Shown here: one piece after another, positions 38,797 to 50,716 of the stretch
Position numbering within the stretch: the first letter of the stretch is position 1
How the letters are laid out: every line of letters begins with the position of its first letter
Assembly (NCBI GenBank): GCA_018402295.1
Contig: JAGYJI010000006.1
Location: 124,001-188,000 of the forward strand
Length of the DNA stretch: 64,000 nucleotides
Origin: Pontimonas sp.
Lineage (GTDB): Bacteria > Actinomycetota > Actinomycetes > Actinomycetales > Microbacteriaceae
Reading direction: 5' to 3'
Program-made: the position numbers and the translations under genes
Notes under the pieces: model-generated
What the model was told of the DNA's origin: nothing
Database searches by the model: none
What the model saw: only the letters and a program-made list of their open reading frames with translations

Positions 38797-39189
38797 GGCG
38801 CAGACTCACCGACCTTCTCCCACATTTTCGCCACAACCCACCACTGGCCATCAAGGTAGGAGAGGTTGAGGTAGTCCTGCATCACCCCACCAAACATTTC
38901 CAGCTGCATTTTCAGGAGAGCCAGGGTCGGTGAGATCTGATCGAACGCAAGAATGCTGTCCCTTCGAGGGTTCCCGAGCTCAGCAGGGGACTGCCGGGCC
39001 ATCATCGCTTCGCGGTACATCGCGCACGGTCTGATGTTGAGCTCGCCATCGACAACTCCGTAGAGCACCGAGTCTGGGTGAAACACTCGATCGAAAAGCT
39101 CCATGTCCTGGTGGTGCATGAGGTCGAAGTAGTCGTCAGCCAGGCGCTGAATGTCGACCGGTAGGTGGAGAATCGCTGGAGAGTGTCAT
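38793..39189 (-). CDS. NTF2-like (lumazine-binding PF12893-type) protein, one frameshift
   Basis: A SnoaL/NTF2-fold protein of about 131 residues: VDIQRLADDYFDLMHHQDMELFDRVFHP, GVVDGEL and QDYLNLSYLDGQWWVVAKMWE. Near 39157-39162 an extra base separates the N-terminus (MTLSSDSPPT, ATG 39189) from the rest. Function in this family is mixed (isomerase-like, binding). Third of three leftward small genes following the two orphan genes. Confidence 0.75.
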
Positions 39190-39233
39190 GTCCACCAGAG
39201 TAACGCCGGCGTGAACCAGGTCGAGAGGGGTAC

Positions 39234-39551
39234 TTAGCGAATCTGGTAGCTATTCTGAGCAAGAATTTCGCTCGTGTCGGTCCCGACGCAGTTAACGGTG
39301 AATGTCTGAACCTGAGCATCCAGAGCGCCAAGGCTCTTTCCCACGCCCAACAGGCGGATGAGTGACGCTTCCAGGTGAGAAATTACCCGTTCATCAAACG
39401 AGTTCTCGTGACACATCACATCAACACGGTCGAGTTGACGGGACAATTCCCAACTGGCGATGACGCGTGGGTTGTTGGTTGTTGCAACGTTGAGCTTCTG
39501 CTCGACGTTTTTGCGAAACTTCCTGCGGAACGTGGGATCTGAGCTGGACAT
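39234..39551 (-). CDS. Hypothetical protein
   Basis: 105 residues, soluble, basic at the N-terminus (FRRKFRKNVEQKL), with two Cys (CHEN and CVGTD). No family recognised. ATG overlaps the stop of the upstream gene by one base (TAATG), so the two are coupled. Codon choice is a little less GC-rich than neighbours by eye. Confidence 0.55.
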   Translation of the reverse strand: MSSSDPTFRRKFRKNVEQKLNVATTNNPRVIASWELSRQLDRVDVMCHENSFDERVISHLEASLIRLLGVGKSLGALDAQVQTFTVNCVGTDTSEILAQNSYQIR

Positions 39552-39817
39552 TACCTGACCCCGAATACGGTTTCTATGAGACCCGAACCGTTCGCCACAG
39601 AGGCACCCAGAAAGCCGCCCACAATAAGCACTGAGCTCAACACGCCCCAGACAAACCCGCCCAGACGGGCTCTCCGTGCGTTTCGCACCATCTCTCGCTC
39701 AAACGGCTCCGGGTGGTTTCTCCGAAGCTGTTCCGTGAGGTACGCACCCGCTTCGATGTCAACCACTACAGCCCTATCATTCAGTTGGTTCAATCCCAAT
39801 TTCTGTCCACCTAGCAT
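39551..39817 (-). CDS. Hypothetical small membrane protein
   Basis: 88 residues: soluble half with LNQLNDRAVVVDIEAGAYL and basic MVRNARRARLG, then one helix (~56-76, VWGVLSSVLIVGGFLGASVA) and a short tail. No family recognised. Coupled to the 105-residue gene downstream; begins ~107 nt from tRNA-Ala. Confidence is limited by the short length and absence of a recognisable family. Confidence 0.55.
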   Translation of the reverse strand: MLGGQKLGLNQLNDRAVVVDIEAGAYLTEQLRRNHPEPFEREMVRNARRARLGGFVWGVLSSVLIVGGFLGASVANGSGLIETVFGVR

Positions 39818-39923
39818 GACAGCGCTACCACACGTGCGCCATAGGGATGGACAAATTTTTCATCGCTTAACCGAATTTAGATTGATAAACCTGAAAGATG
39901 AACATCAATCGTGCGCAATATTG

Positions 39924-39996
39924 TGGAGCCTAGGGGAATCGAACCCCTGACCTCCTGCTTGCAAAGCAGGCGCTCTACCAATTGAGCTAAGGCCCC
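39924..39996 (-). tRNA. tRNA-Ala (TGC)
   Basis: 73 nt: GGGGCCT acceptor paired with AGGCTCC, A discriminator, GGTAGAGC D arm, anticodon loop CTTTGCAAG (TGC), and GGTTCGATTCC T arm. CCA not encoded. Confidence 0.97.
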
Positions 39997-40015
39997 TCAT
40001 GTGTTTAGTTGTACG

Positions 40016-40089
40016 TGGGGCTACCAGGACTTGAACCTGGGACCTCTTCGTTATCAGCGAAGCGCTCTAACCACCTGAGCTATAGCCCC
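40016..40089 (-). tRNA. tRNA-Ile (GAT)
   Basis: 74 nt: acceptor GGGGCTA/TAGCCCC with A discriminator; anticodon loop CTGATAAC (GAT); GGTTCAAGTCC T arm. Lies 19 nt from tRNA-Ala, the classic gyrA-linked Ile-Ala pair. Confidence 0.97.
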
Positions 40090-40138
40090 CTAGACCGCAT
40101 ACGACATTAGCGCACAGGTGGGCGCTGGGCCCAATCGA

Positions 40139-40555
40139 CTAGGTGTTAGTGAACCCCACCGTCAATCCACCTGTCAGTCTAGCGATCGCGTTGTAGAGCA
40201 CGGCTCCTAGTGAACCCAGCACCGTCAGCGAGACCAGGTTGATTAGTGCCCCCACAAAAGCCAAGAGGGTGACTTGATTGAAACTCAGCAGGGCGAGAAT
40301 TGCTCCTCCTCCATCACCCAAGATGTCTCCCACAATTCCTTCCAGCGCTCCAATCACACCCACCGTGTTCAAGAGCAGCCACGACAAGATCACCACGAGA
40401 AACACGGTGATCGAGACCGCGAGGGAAACCAGAGAGGACAGCTTCACAGCAGACCACACGTCCACATACACGAGTTTCAAGCGAACCTGTTTGACCTGGG
40501 GTGATGAGGTAGAAGCCTTTCGGCCCTCAGGCTGAACTATGGGTATTTCACTCAT
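40139..40555 (-). CDS. DUF3566 membrane protein
   Basis: 138 residues. A soluble ~45-residue N-terminus, two helices ([22 protein letters not shown] and [31 protein letters not shown]) separated by a region with [15 protein letters not shown]. Family always found after gyrA in actinobacteria. ATG at 40555, overlapping the gyrA stop by 8 nt. The frame to 40621 runs into gyrA and is not used. Confidence 0.88.
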   Translation of the reverse strand: MSEIPIVQPEGRKASTSSPQVKQVRLKLVYVDVWSAVKLSSLVSLAVSITVFLVVILSWLLLNTVGVIGALEGIVGDILGDGGGAILALLSFNQVTLLAFVGALINLVSLTVLGSLGAVLYNAIARLTGGLTVGFTNT

Positions 40556-43094
40556 CGGAGGATTCTTTCTCGGCGGCGGGCTCTTGTGCTTCCACGACAC
40601 TACTACTCTCGTCAGTCTCAACTTCCGCGAGGTCTCGCTCCTGATTCCGCGCTATACCGAGAACCTTGTCTTCCTCCGCGAGACGAGCAAATACCACGCC
40701 CATGGTGTCGCGTCCCTTAGCGGGGACCTCAGAAACGCTCGAGCGAACAACCTTTCCGCTCTCCAAGACAATCAAAACTTCATCGTCCTCGTCCACGATC
40801 ATGGCACCAGCCAGGCCGCCTCGGGTGTCAGAAAGCTTCGCGACCTTGATACCAAGACCACCACGCTGCTGCGTGCGGTACTGGTCAACGGCGGTCCGCT
40901 TTGCATACCCGCCCTCTGTCACCACAAACACAAAGCCCTGGTCACTCACCACAGAGGCCGAGAGGAGCTGGTCCTCTCCTCGGAACTGCATGCCCTTGAC
41001 CCCCGCTGTGGAGCGTCCCATGGGTCGAAGGCTCTGGTCGCTGGCCGTAAACCGCAGCGACATTCCCGCTCGGGAGACCAGCAACATATCGTCGCCCTCA
41101 TTGAGAAGCCTCGCCGCAACAACCTCATCACCCTCTTTGAGGTTGATGGCGATGATGCCGCCCTGGCGATTGGTGTCGTACTGGGTGAGGGCGGTTTTCT
41201 TGATCATGCCGCCCTTGGTGGCAAGGCCCAGGTACTGGGCCGCCTCATAGTTAGCGATGTCGAGAATCTGGGCAATACTTTCATCGGGCTGTAGCGCCAG
41301 GAGGTTTGCCACGTGCTGGCCCTTAGCATCACGGCCAGCCTCTTGAACTTCATAGGCTTTGGCGCGATACACCCGTCCGAGGTTGGTGAAGAACAGCAAC
41401 CATCGATGGGTTGTGGTCACAAAGAAGTGCTCCACCACATCGTCGGCGCGAAGCTGGGCACCTCGAACACCTTTGCCGCCCCGGTGTTGGCTTCGGTAGT
41501 TATCGCTCCGGGTGCGCTTGATATAACCACCGCGCGTCACGGTGATGACCATTTCTTCTTCTGGAATGAGGTCCTCATCCGTCATTCCGCCCTCGAACCC
41601 CTGCAGAATCTCGGTTCGGCGGTCATCGCCAAAGCGCTCGACTATTTCCTGGAGCTCCTCCGACACAATCGAGCGTTGCTGCTCGTCGCTGGCGAGAATG
41701 GCCTTGTACTCGGCAATCATCTTTTCCAGCTCCGTTGCCTGGTCAATAATCTTTTGACGTTCCAGTGCGGCAAGGCGACGGAGCTGCAGGTTGAGGATTG
41801 CCAATGCTTGGTCATCATCAACGCCCAGAAGTTTCATCAGGCCCTCTTTGGCCTCCTCCACTGTGGGAGACTTCCGAATCAACGCAATGACGTCGTCCAA
41901 AGCGTCCAGCGCTTTGAGATAACCGCGCAAAATGTGAGCATCCGCTTCGGCTTTGTCGAGGCGGAACTGGGTCCTGCGGACGATGACCTCAATCTGGTGG
42001 GTCACCCAGTAGGAAATGAAAGCGTCGAGTGTGAGGGTCCGCGGGACCCCATCAACAATGGCCAACATGTTGGCGCCAAAGTTCTCCTGCAGAGAGGTGT
42101 GCTTGTAGAGGTTGTTGAGCACAACTTTCGCCACAGCGTCACGCTTGAGAACGATGACCAGGCGTTGACCGGTTCGACCCGACGTCTCATCCCTGATGTC
42201 CGCAATTCCGCTGAGCTTTCCCTCTTTGACCAGGTCCGCGATCTTGATTGCCAGGTTGTCCGGATTTACTTGATAGGGCAGCTCGGTTACGACGAGGCAG
42301 GTCCTACCTTGAATCTCTTCGACGGTGACCACGGCCCGCATTTTGATAGACCCGCGACCGGTGCGATAGGCATCGTGAATTCCGCTCGAGCCCAATATCT
42401 GCGCGCCAGTCGGGAAGTCAGGGCCCCGAACCTCAGCCATGGCGGCCTCGAGGAGCTCTTCTCGTGACGCTGTGGGGTGGGCGAGGTGCCACAGCGCCGC
42501 TGCCGCCACCTCACGAAGGTTGTGGGGAGGAATATTGGTCGCCATACCCACAGCAATTCCGACCGAGCCATTGACCAGGAGGTTGGGGAAACGGCTGGGC
42601 AGAATGGCGGGCTCTTGGGTTCGGCCGTCGTAGTTGTCCTGGAAATCGACAGTGTTTTCGTCGATGTCTCGGACCATTTCCAAGGCGAGGTTCGCCATTT
42701 TGGTTTCGGTGTATCGGGGTGCCGCTGCGCCATCGTTTCCTGGGCTTCCAAAGTTTCCCTGGCCAGCAGCGAGGGGGTAGCGCAAGCTCCACGGTTGGAC
42801 CAAACGAACCAGTGCGTCATAGATGGCGCTATCGCCGTGGGGGTGGAATTTACCCATAACGTCACCCACCACGCGCGAGCACTTCGAGAACGCTTTATCG
42901 GGTCGATACCCACCGTCATACATCGCATAGAGAACGCGGCGGTGCACCGGCTTCAAGCCATCTCGCACGTCGGGCAGAGCGCGCCCGACGATGACGCTCA
43001 TCGCGTAGTCAAGGTAGGAGCGTTGCATCTCCACTTGGAGATCAACTTGATCGACCTTGTCGGCAGCGGGCTTCTGGGTTGTCTCGTCAGTCAT
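40548..43094 (-). CDS. gyrA: DNA gyrase subunit A
   Basis: 848 residues, intact. Catalytic Tyr128 in APRYTE, quinolone-region [10 protein letters not shown] (Ser89, Asp93 wild-type). C-terminal beta-pinwheel with the GyrA-box [10 protein letters not shown]. Works with GyrB to introduce negative supercoils. ATG at 43094, 9 nt after the gyrB stop. Confidence 0.98.
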   Translation of the reverse strand: MTDETTQKPAADKVDQVDLQVEMQRSYLDYAMSVIVGRALPDVRDGLKPVHRRVLYAMYDGGYRPDKAFSKCSRVVGDVMGKFHPHGDSAIYDALVRLVQPWSLRYPLAAGQGNFGSPGNDGAAAPRYTETKMANLALEMVRDIDENTVDFQDNYDGRTQEPAILPSRFPNLLVNGSVGIAVGMATNIPPHNLREVAAAALWHLAHPTASREELLEAAMAEVRGPDFPTGAQILGSSGIHDAYRTGRGSIKMRAVVTVEEIQGRTCLVVTELPYQVNPDNLAIKIADLVKEGKLSGIADIRDETSGRTGQRLVIVLKRDAVAKVVLNNLYKHTSLQENFGANMLAIVDGVPRTLTLDAFISYWVTHQIEVIVRRTQFRLDKAEADAHILRGYLKALDALDDVIALIRKSPTVEEAKEGLMKLLGVDDDQALAILNLQLRRLAALERQKIIDQATELEKMIAEYKAILASDEQQRSIVSEELQEIVERFGDDRRTEILQGFEGGMTDEDLIPEEEMVITVTRGGYIKRTRSDNYRSQHRGGKGVRGAQLRADDVVEHFFVTTTHRWLLFFTNLGRVYRAKAYEVQEAGRDAKGQHVANLLALQPDESIAQILDIANYEAAQYLGLATKGGMIKKTALTQYDTNRQGGIIAINLKEGDEVVAARLLNEGDDMLLVSRAGMSLRFTASDQSLRPMGRSTAGVKGMQFRGEDQLLSASVVSDQGFVFVVTEGGYAKRTAVDQYRTQQRGGLGIKVAKLSDTRGGLAGAMIVDEDDEVLIVLESGKVVRSSVSEVPAKGRDTMGVVFARLAEEDKVLGIARNQERDLAEVETDESSSVVEAQEPAAEKESSDE

Positions 43095-43103
43095 GGACCT
43101 GTC

Positions 43104-45127
<2,024 letters not shown>

Positions 45128-45140
45128 ATTGCTCACCCCC

Positions 45141-45146
45141 AGTCTA
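45141..45146 (-). promoter_or_regulatory. Likely gyrB -10 element (TAGACT)
   Basis: TAGACT on the minus strand, 72 nt upstream of the gyrB ATG; no convincing -35. Confidence 0.45.
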
Positions 45147-45223
45147 TCGAAGAGGGGTTCCCGAAAGGCTGATTTTCGCCCTCTGGAGGACAGATTTCTT
45201 TTCGTTCCATCAATTACGGGTTT

Positions 45224-45690
45224 CTACCCGTAAGTATCGCGCGGACCACGCCCTGGAACAGAGCGCGACGCCATGTTTCCAGGAGGGGGCACCCGGTGCT
45301 TTTACGACGATCTCCGACACGCCGGCATCGGGGAACCGCTCCTCTAGTGCCTCGAGGAGGGTCTTTTTCATCAGACGCAAGCTGCGTTGCCCAGGCACTG
45401 GAATCACATTGAATCTCCAAAGCGCCCTCATGAAAACCGGTGGGATGAGCGTGAGCGGCCACATCATCACCCACAATGTCGGCCCAGTGCTCACCTAAGT
45501 CGGCGCGGGCAAGACTGGGAGCCCACCCCATAGAGCTGCTGAGCTCATCGAAAGCATCCGCCATTGACCCTGGGTCCCGGAAAGACCCAAAGGGTTCAGA
45601 CCCTCCTGGAGCTTCCTTATCTGCGCCGCGGAACCCACCGAACTTCTGTCGCAGCCGCTGATACACATTGCGGGCCTCGGGAGTTGTCAT
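45224..45690 (-). CDS. DUF721 (DciA-like) protein, two frameshifts
   Basis: Actinobacterial DUF721 protein between recF and gyrB; the family includes DciA, which helps load the replicative helicase. Corrected reading runs from 45690 to TAG 45224-45226: WADIVGDDVAAHAHPTGFHEGALEIQC, then LMKKTLLEALEERFPDAGVSEIVVKAPGAPSW, then SRSVPGRGPRDTYG, the family C-terminus. Extra bases near 45376-45381 and 45268-45273 are required. About 154 residues. Overlaps the recF stop by 4 nt. Confidence 0.87.
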
Positions 45691-46799
45691 CGTGGTGTCA
45701 CCACTCCCTCCCTCACATCGAGGCGATAGCCCTCGAGCCCCGCGGGGAGATCCTCCTCCACCGCGCTGGTAATTATCAACTGCTCATAGTCGACGATGGC
45801 CCCTACAAGTTTCTCCCGCCGACTGGCATCGAGTTCAGCAAAAACATCATCCAACATCATGATGGGATCACCGCTGGCGCGGGTGTCCCTAATCCATGCC
45901 GCCATTCCGAGCCGCAAAGCTAACGCCAACGACCACGTCTCTCCCTGACTTGCGTGAGTGCGGGCGGGTTTGTTCTCAATGGTGAGCTCCATGTCGTCGC
46001 GGTGAGGCCCAATTAACGTCATTCCCCGATCCAGTTCCTCCTGCCTTACCGCAGCAAGCGCATCCATGATTGCCTGAGTGAGAAACTCCTTGCTGGTGTC
46101 CTCGAGGCTGTACCCCTTAGGGAGATAGGTCATCGCAATGTCCTCTCCTCCCGCCAGATTGTCGTAGTGAGTCGCCACCAACGGGGTGATGTCACGGAGG
46201 TATCGAACGCGGTCTGACACGATTGCCGCTGCTGCCTGCGCGAAACTTTCGGTCCACGCGTCAAGAGTGGAGAGGTCTGCTTGTCGTGAAGCTGACCGCA
46301 GGGATTTGAGCAACGAGTTTCGTTGTTTCACGACCCGCTCGAAATCACCGAAGACTCCCACCATCGAGGGCGAGCCGCTCAGCACCAGTTCGTCCATAAA
46401 TCCTCGCCGGAAACTTGGCTCTCCTCGGATAATCGCGACATCTTCGGGCGCAAACATGACCGTTGACACCCATCGGGGGATATCGGACACCTTGGCTTTA
46501 TGACCATTCACGGTGGCGTCATTACTCCCGTGACGCTTGAGGGTCACACCCGTGGAAACCTCACGGTCCCCGTGATGAAGGGTGGCAAAAATAGTGGCGC
46601 TGTCCGCACCATCACGAATCAGAGGAGCTGCTGTGGCCACCCGATGAGACCCCAGGGTGGCGAGGTAGCGAATCGCTTCCACGACATTAGTTTTTCCCTG
46701 CCCGTTGGGACCGATTAAGAGGGTCACCCCCGGTGAGCACTCAACACGGGTGGACTCGTGATTACGCCACTGCGTGAGATCGAGCTGGCTGATCCACAC
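45687..46799 (-). CDS. recF: DNA replication and repair protein RecF
   Basis: 370 residues, intact. Walker A GPNGQGKTN near residue 31, signature HASQGETWSLALALRLG, Walker B MMLDDVFAELD. Loads RecA at gaps. GTG start 46799, 10 nt after dnaN. Confidence 0.97.
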   Translation of the reverse strand: MWISQLDLTQWRNHESTRVECSPGVTLLIGPNGQGKTNVVEAIRYLATLGSHRVATAAPLIRDGADSATIFATLHHGDREVSTGVTLKRHGSNDATVNGHKAKVSDIPRWVSTVMFAPEDVAIIRGEPSFRRGFMDELVLSGSPSMVGVFGDFERVVKQRNSLLKSLRSASRQADLSTLDAWTESFAQAAAAIVSDRVRYLRDITPLVATHYDNLAGGEDIAMTYLPKGYSLEDTSKEFLTQAIMDALAAVRQEELDRGMTLIGPHRDDMELTIENKPARTHASQGETWSLALALRLGMAAWIRDTRASGDPIMMLDDVFAELDASRREKLVGAIVDYEQLIITSAVEEDLPAGLEGYRLDVREGVVTPR

Positions 46800-46809
46800 G
46801 AAAAAACTT

Positions 46810-47955
46810 CTAGCGCATCAACAAGTTCGGCTGCAACAGGTAGCGATATACCTCGGAGTCCCCGCCGTCTTGTGATTTTTGCGCAGTAATCAATACTGGC
46901 CCTGGCTTATTGGGGTTATCCGTGTGGGTGAAGGCGACCCGAACAAATTCGCTGTGAGTGGCACTCAAGCCGTCAATCAAAAATTGTGGCTTCAAAGATA
47001 CGACGCACTCTTTGCCCACCAGGTGACCATCAATCGTTTCAGACGCTTGCGCTTGTTCACTCCCCAGAGCCTCAAGCGCCACCCCATCAGCACTGAAGGA
47101 ATAGCGAAGGGGAGCCTCGCGTTCCAGCACCAAGGCAACACGTCTGGTGGCGTCAATAAGGTCTTGAGTGCTCACGACCGCGTAGTCAGGAGTTTCTGCT
47201 GGGAACAGTTTTGTCACCGGCGGGAAAGAACCTTTGATGAGCAACGTGGTAACCGTGCGATCAGCGGAACCAAAGGCCACAAGTTCCCGCTCACCACCGG
47301 TGTTAATCGTGATGGTGATGTCTCCTGCGTGAGAGAAAGTCTTTCCAATTTCCGCCAATGTTCGTGAGGGGATAAGGGCCTGCATACCCTCACTGGTGAC
47401 ACCGGTGCTCTTCCATGGAAGTTGACGAGAGGCCACGCGGTAGCGATCTGTTGCCATCATGACCACTGATGATTCTGAAATATCCAACAGCACTCCGGTA
47501 ATCACCGGCGTTACATCGTCACGAGAAGCTGCCGGCGCGACCTGACTCACGGCTGACGCAAAATCTTCAGCGGACACAGTGCCCGTAATGCCCTCAACAT
47601 CAGGAAGGTTGGGATACTCCTCGACCGGCATAGTAGCCAACGAAAACTTCGCAGATCCCGACGTCACGCTGACCGATGTGCCAGATAATTCACACACCAC
47701 TGATTCATGCGGAAGTCTGGACGCAATCTCTGCCAGAAGTCGACCTGACACTAAAACCGTGCCCGGGTTATCAATACTGGCGTCAATGCGAGTCTTGGCC
47801 GAGACCTCGTAATCGAACGAAGAGATGGTGACGTGGGATCCCTCAGCAGCGATCAGTACACCACTGAAAATGGGGAGGGTCGTCCGTTGTGGCAAAAGTT
47901 TTACAGCAAACGAGACCGCTTCGCTGAAGACGTCTTTGTTGACCTCAAATTTCAC
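46810..47955 (-). CDS. dnaN: DNA polymerase III beta clamp
   Basis: 381 residues, intact. Three clamp domains; begins MKFEVNKDVFSEAVSFAVKLLP and ends in YRYLLQPNLLMR, the clamp C-terminus. Processivity factor for the replicase and partner of NucS. Leftward from the origin region. Confidence 0.98.
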   Translation of the reverse strand: MKFEVNKDVFSEAVSFAVKLLPQRTTLPIFSGVLIAAEGSHVTISSFDYEVSAKTRIDASIDNPGTVLVSGRLLAEIASRLPHESVVCELSGTSVSVTSGSAKFSLATMPVEEYPNLPDVEGITGTVSAEDFASAVSQVAPAASRDDVTPVITGVLLDISESSVVMMATDRYRVASRQLPWKSTGVTSEGMQALIPSRTLAEIGKTFSHAGDITITINTGGERELVAFGSADRTVTTLLIKGSFPPVTKLFPAETPDYAVVSTQDLIDATRRVALVLEREAPLRYSFSADGVALEALGSEQAQASETIDGHLVGKECVVSLKPQFLIDGLSATHSEFVRVAFTHTDNPNKPGPVLITAQKSQDGGDSEVYRYLLQPNLLMR

Positions 47956-48087
47956 GCGACACCTGACCTTTGAAATGGATTACCGCAGTACTCGATTCTG
48001 GCACAAAGCGACGAGAGCATTCGATACCCGTCGTTATTGGCCGAGAGAAGAGATTATGAAAGGTAATACTCATAACTCGTGTGGATT

Positions 48088-48096
48088 TGTGGATAA
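48088..48096 (-). promoter_or_regulatory. DnaA box
   Basis: TGTGGATAA, exact reverse complement of TTATCCACA; a near-match (TGTGGATTT) adjoins it at 48080-48088. Confidence 0.75.
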
Positions 48097-48256
48097 CGGA
48101 CATAAATCAGCCACGATTCCATTAAAACTACAGTGGTGTGAGATGTGGAGCGGTGAGGGGACAAATTGTGCACTTGAGAATGTTGGAGATATCAGTAGGT
48201 GAAGTTTTTTTATCAGTGTGGAAACTCGTCGCGTGTCTTCCCCAAGCGGAGCATAG

Positions 48257-48276
48257 TTCTCCACAAGTTATCCACA
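48257..48276 (+). promoter_or_regulatory. Tandem DnaA boxes
   Basis: TTCTCCACA (48257-48265, one mismatch) followed two bases later by perfect TTATCCACA (48268-48276), about 35 nt beyond the dnaA stop. Confidence 0.75.
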
Positions 48277-48310
48277 GTGTGGGAAACCCTCAACTAGAAC
48301 TTGATTGGAT

Positions 48311-49711
48311 TTAGTAACTGCTAGTTTGCTTGACCCTGCTCGTGATCTCGGTGACCTGGTTATAAATCGAGCGGCGCTCTTTCATCAACTCACTGATTTT
48401 CTTGTTGGCGTACATCACAGTGGTGTGATCACGATTCCCAAAAAGCTGACCAATCTTAGGCAAAGACAAGCTCGTCATTTCCCGACACAGATACATAGCT
48501 ACCTGCCGCGCAAGAGCAATTGTCTGAGAACGCGACGACCCATAGAGGTCTTCAACGCTGAGTTGATAGAACGTGGCGGTGATGCTGATGATGTCTGCTG
48601 GAGAGACAACATTCGTGTCTTCGGTGAGGACAAGATCCTTGAGGACGGTCTGGACGAGTGGCATATCAACGGTGGCCTTGTTGAGGTTCGCAAAAGCGGT
48701 CACCCGAATAAGGGCACCCTCTAGTTCTCTAATATTTGAGGACACTTTCGAGGCCATGTATTCCACGACGTCGTCGCCAATGTCGATGCGCTCACTGGCG
48801 GCCTTCTTGCGCAAAATAGCGATACGAGTTTCCAGATCTGGTGCCTGAACATCGGTAATGAGACCCCACTCAAAGCGGCTCCTCATGCGGTCCTCAAACC
48901 CGGTGAGCTGTTTGGGTGGGAGGTCACTGGTGACCACCACCTGTTTGTTGTGGTCGTGCAGCGTATTGAAAGTGTGGAAAAAAGCTTCCTGAGTTGAATC
49001 CTTGCCTTGCAGGAATTGAATATCGTCAATCAAAAGGATGTCGATTTCTCGATAGCGGGCCTGAAATTCGGGGGCTCGGTTATTGGCAATGGCGTTGATG
49101 AAGTCGTTGGTGAACTCCTCTGACGAGACATATCGCACTCGGATGCCCTTGTAGAGACTTTGGGCGTAGTGGCCGATGGCGTGCAGGAGGTGGGTTTTCC
49201 CCAGTCCCGATCCGCCATAAACGAACAGCGGGTTGTATGCCTTGGCGGGCGCCTCTGCCACGGCGACGGCAGCAGCGTGAGAGAAACGGTTAGACGAGCC
49301 GATAACAAAGTTGTCGAAACTGTATTTGTTGTTCAGTCGAGTTTGGTCCTGGCCGGTCAGCACGGGTTCTGCGGAGGAGTTTTCCAGGGGATAGTCCGGC
49401 ATGAGGCCATCCTCTGCGGGAATCTGAAGAACATCACTTTCGATTTCTGGATTCACGACAATCGCAAAACTGCTGATGTCAGAATCTTCGATGCTTTCTA
49501 GGGCTGCTAACAGCGGCAGGCGCACACGCTGTTCCAGCATTCCCCGGGTCAGTTCGTTGGGGACTTCGAGATAGAGAACTCCGGCCATCACGCCGCGCGG
49601 TTCCACGAGATCCAGGAAGCCCCACAACTGGGGGGTGATGCGCGAGTCGGTGGTGAGATGGCTCTTGGCGTTATGCCAGAAATCGAGCACGTCGCTTTCT
49701 GGATCTGTCAC
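48311..49711 (-). CDS. dnaA: Chromosomal replication initiator DnaA
   Basis: 466 residues, intact. Domain III AAA+ with Walker A GGSGLGKTH and LLIDDIQFLQGK; domain IV signature SLPKIGQLFGNRDHTTVMYA. GTG start at 49711 with AGAAAGG upstream. Binds DnaA boxes at 48.1-48.3 kb and upstream. Confidence 0.98.
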   Translation of the reverse strand: MTDPESDVLDFWHNAKSHLTTDSRITPQLWGFLDLVEPRGVMAGVLYLEVPNELTRGMLEQRVRLPLLAALESIEDSDISSFAIVVNPEIESDVLQIPAEDGLMPDYPLENSSAEPVLTGQDQTRLNNKYSFDNFVIGSSNRFSHAAAVAVAEAPAKAYNPLFVYGGSGLGKTHLLHAIGHYAQSLYKGIRVRYVSSEEFTNDFINAIANNRAPEFQARYREIDILLIDDIQFLQGKDSTQEAFFHTFNTLHDHNKQVVVTSDLPPKQLTGFEDRMRSRFEWGLITDVQAPDLETRIAILRKKAASERIDIGDDVVEYMASKVSSNIRELEGALIRVTAFANLNKATVDMPLVQTVLKDLVLTEDTNVVSPADIISITATFYQLSVEDLYGSSRSQTIALARQVAMYLCREMTSLSLPKIGQLFGNRDHTTVMYANKKISELMKERRSIYNQVTEITSRVKQTSSY

Positions 49712-49795
49712 GCGAAAGCCTTTCTCTCACCTACTCAGAAGTAGACACCCATTCTGGAGGGCTCACCGGGTGCTCTGCCCAGACTAGAGAGTAGC

Positions 49796-49804
49796 TGTGG
49801 ATAA
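49796..49804 (-). promoter_or_regulatory. DnaA box upstream of dnaA
   Basis: TGTGGATAA between dnaA and rpmH, in a position suited to DnaA autoregulation. Confidence 0.65.
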
Positions 49805-49824
49805 CTCCATTTGGGAAATTAGGT

Positions 49825-49853
49825 TTGACCCGGTGAGATTTGAGGCTTATCCT
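49825..49853 (+). promoter_or_regulatory. rpmH promoter
   Basis: TTGACC (49825-49830), 17-nt spacer, TATCCT (49848-49853). Leader of ~62 nt to the rpmH ATG, with AAGGAG (49909-49914) 7 nt before it. Confidence 0.65.
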
Positions 49854-49921
49854 GTAGTGTCCCGCAAACGGGAGCAGATGTCCCGGCCCATTGGCCGGAT
49901 CAGTAACAAGGAGTCCTTGCC

Positions 49922-50059
49922 ATGAGTAAGCGCACGTTTCAGCCCAACAACCGTCGGCGTGCCAAAGTTCATGGTTTCCGTCTGCGCATGCGTACCCGTG
50001 CCGGTCGCGCCATCCTCGCTGCTCGTCGCCGTAAAGGCCGCGAGCGTCTCTCCGCGTAA
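49922..50059 (+). CDS. rpmH: 50S ribosomal protein L34
   Basis: 45 residues, [15 protein letters not shown] and a highly basic tail. Ribosome component. Upstream AAGGAG at 49909. Confidence 0.98.
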   Translation: MSKRTFQPNNRRRAKVHGFRLRMRTRAGRAILAARRRKGRERLSA

Positions 50060-50074
50060 CCAGGGGAGCGCCGC

Positions 50075-50416
50075 GTGCTAGCGCGGGTTAACCGAATTGT
50101 CGAGGGCGAAGACCTTCGGCGCATCTCGCGAAGGGGTGTGAAGTTTCGGTCGCCTGGTGTTCTTGCGTCCCTGGTCACCACGACGGACGATTCTCCCGCG
50201 CGGTTTGGCTTCATTGTCTCCAAGCAGGTGGGGGGTGCGGTGACGAGGAATACCGTCAAGCGCCGGCTTCGCGCCCTAGCGGCACAGACTCTGGTGGAGC
50301 ACCCGGTGGGGTATGACGTTGTGGTGCGAGCTCAAGCTCAAAGCTCTGGTGCGTCCTTTCAAGAACTGTCCGAACAGTGGGATCGTCTGGTGGCGCAGCT
50401 GGTGCGCCGGTCATGA
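50075..50416 (+). CDS. rnpA: Ribonuclease P protein component
   Basis: 113 residues. Basic motif GFIVSKQVGGAVTRNTVKRRLR binds the RNA subunit for tRNA 5' maturation. GTG start at 50075, 15 nt after rpmH; ATGA overlap with yidD. Confidence 0.97.
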   Translation: MLARVNRIVEGEDLRRISRRGVKFRSPGVLASLVTTTDDSPARFGFIVSKQVGGAVTRNTVKRRLRALAAQTLVEHPVGYDVVVRAQAQSSGASFQELSEQWDRLVAQLVRRS

Positions 50417-50712
50417 AGGGTCTCTACTGGCTGGCGCTGGTTCCGCGAAACATAGCCATCGTGCTTCTGCTGGGATATCGGAAAGTGATTTCGCCGCTCT
50501 ATGGTCAGGTCTGTCGATATCACCCCAGCTGTTCGGCATATACCCTGCAGGCAGTTCAGTACCATGGGGTGGCAAAGGGAGCCATCTTGGGCTCCTGGCG
50601 CATCTTGAGATGCAACCCGTGGTCTCGAGGCGGGATCGATGATCCGCCTCCGGGGCCCAGGTCTCGCTATGAAGTGGGACCGGTAGGGTTTGTCGGAGTA
50701 AAGGGAAGGTAG
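50413..50712 (+). CDS. yidD: Membrane protein insertion efficiency factor YidD
   Basis: 99 residues. CRYHPSCSAYTLQA is the family core. ATG at 50413 overlaps the rnpA stop; the frame from 50377 is inside rnpA and rejected. Confidence 0.95.
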   Translation: MKGLYWLALVPRNIAIVLLLGYRKVISPLYGQVCRYHPSCSAYTLQAVQYHGVAKGAILGSWRILRCNPWSRGGIDDPPPGPRSRYEVGPVGFVGVKGR

Positions 50713-50716
50713 GCAC

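Larger units (their letters stand above)
47956..48310. other. Probable oriC, dnaN-dnaA intergenic region
   Basis: 355-nt gap between dnaN and dnaA, AT-richer than the surroundings. It carries two perfect DnaA boxes (48088-48096, minus; 48268-48276, plus) and near-matches at 48080-48088 and 48257-48265. Location is the usual actinobacterial origin. No coding sequence is convincing within it. Confidence 0.85.
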
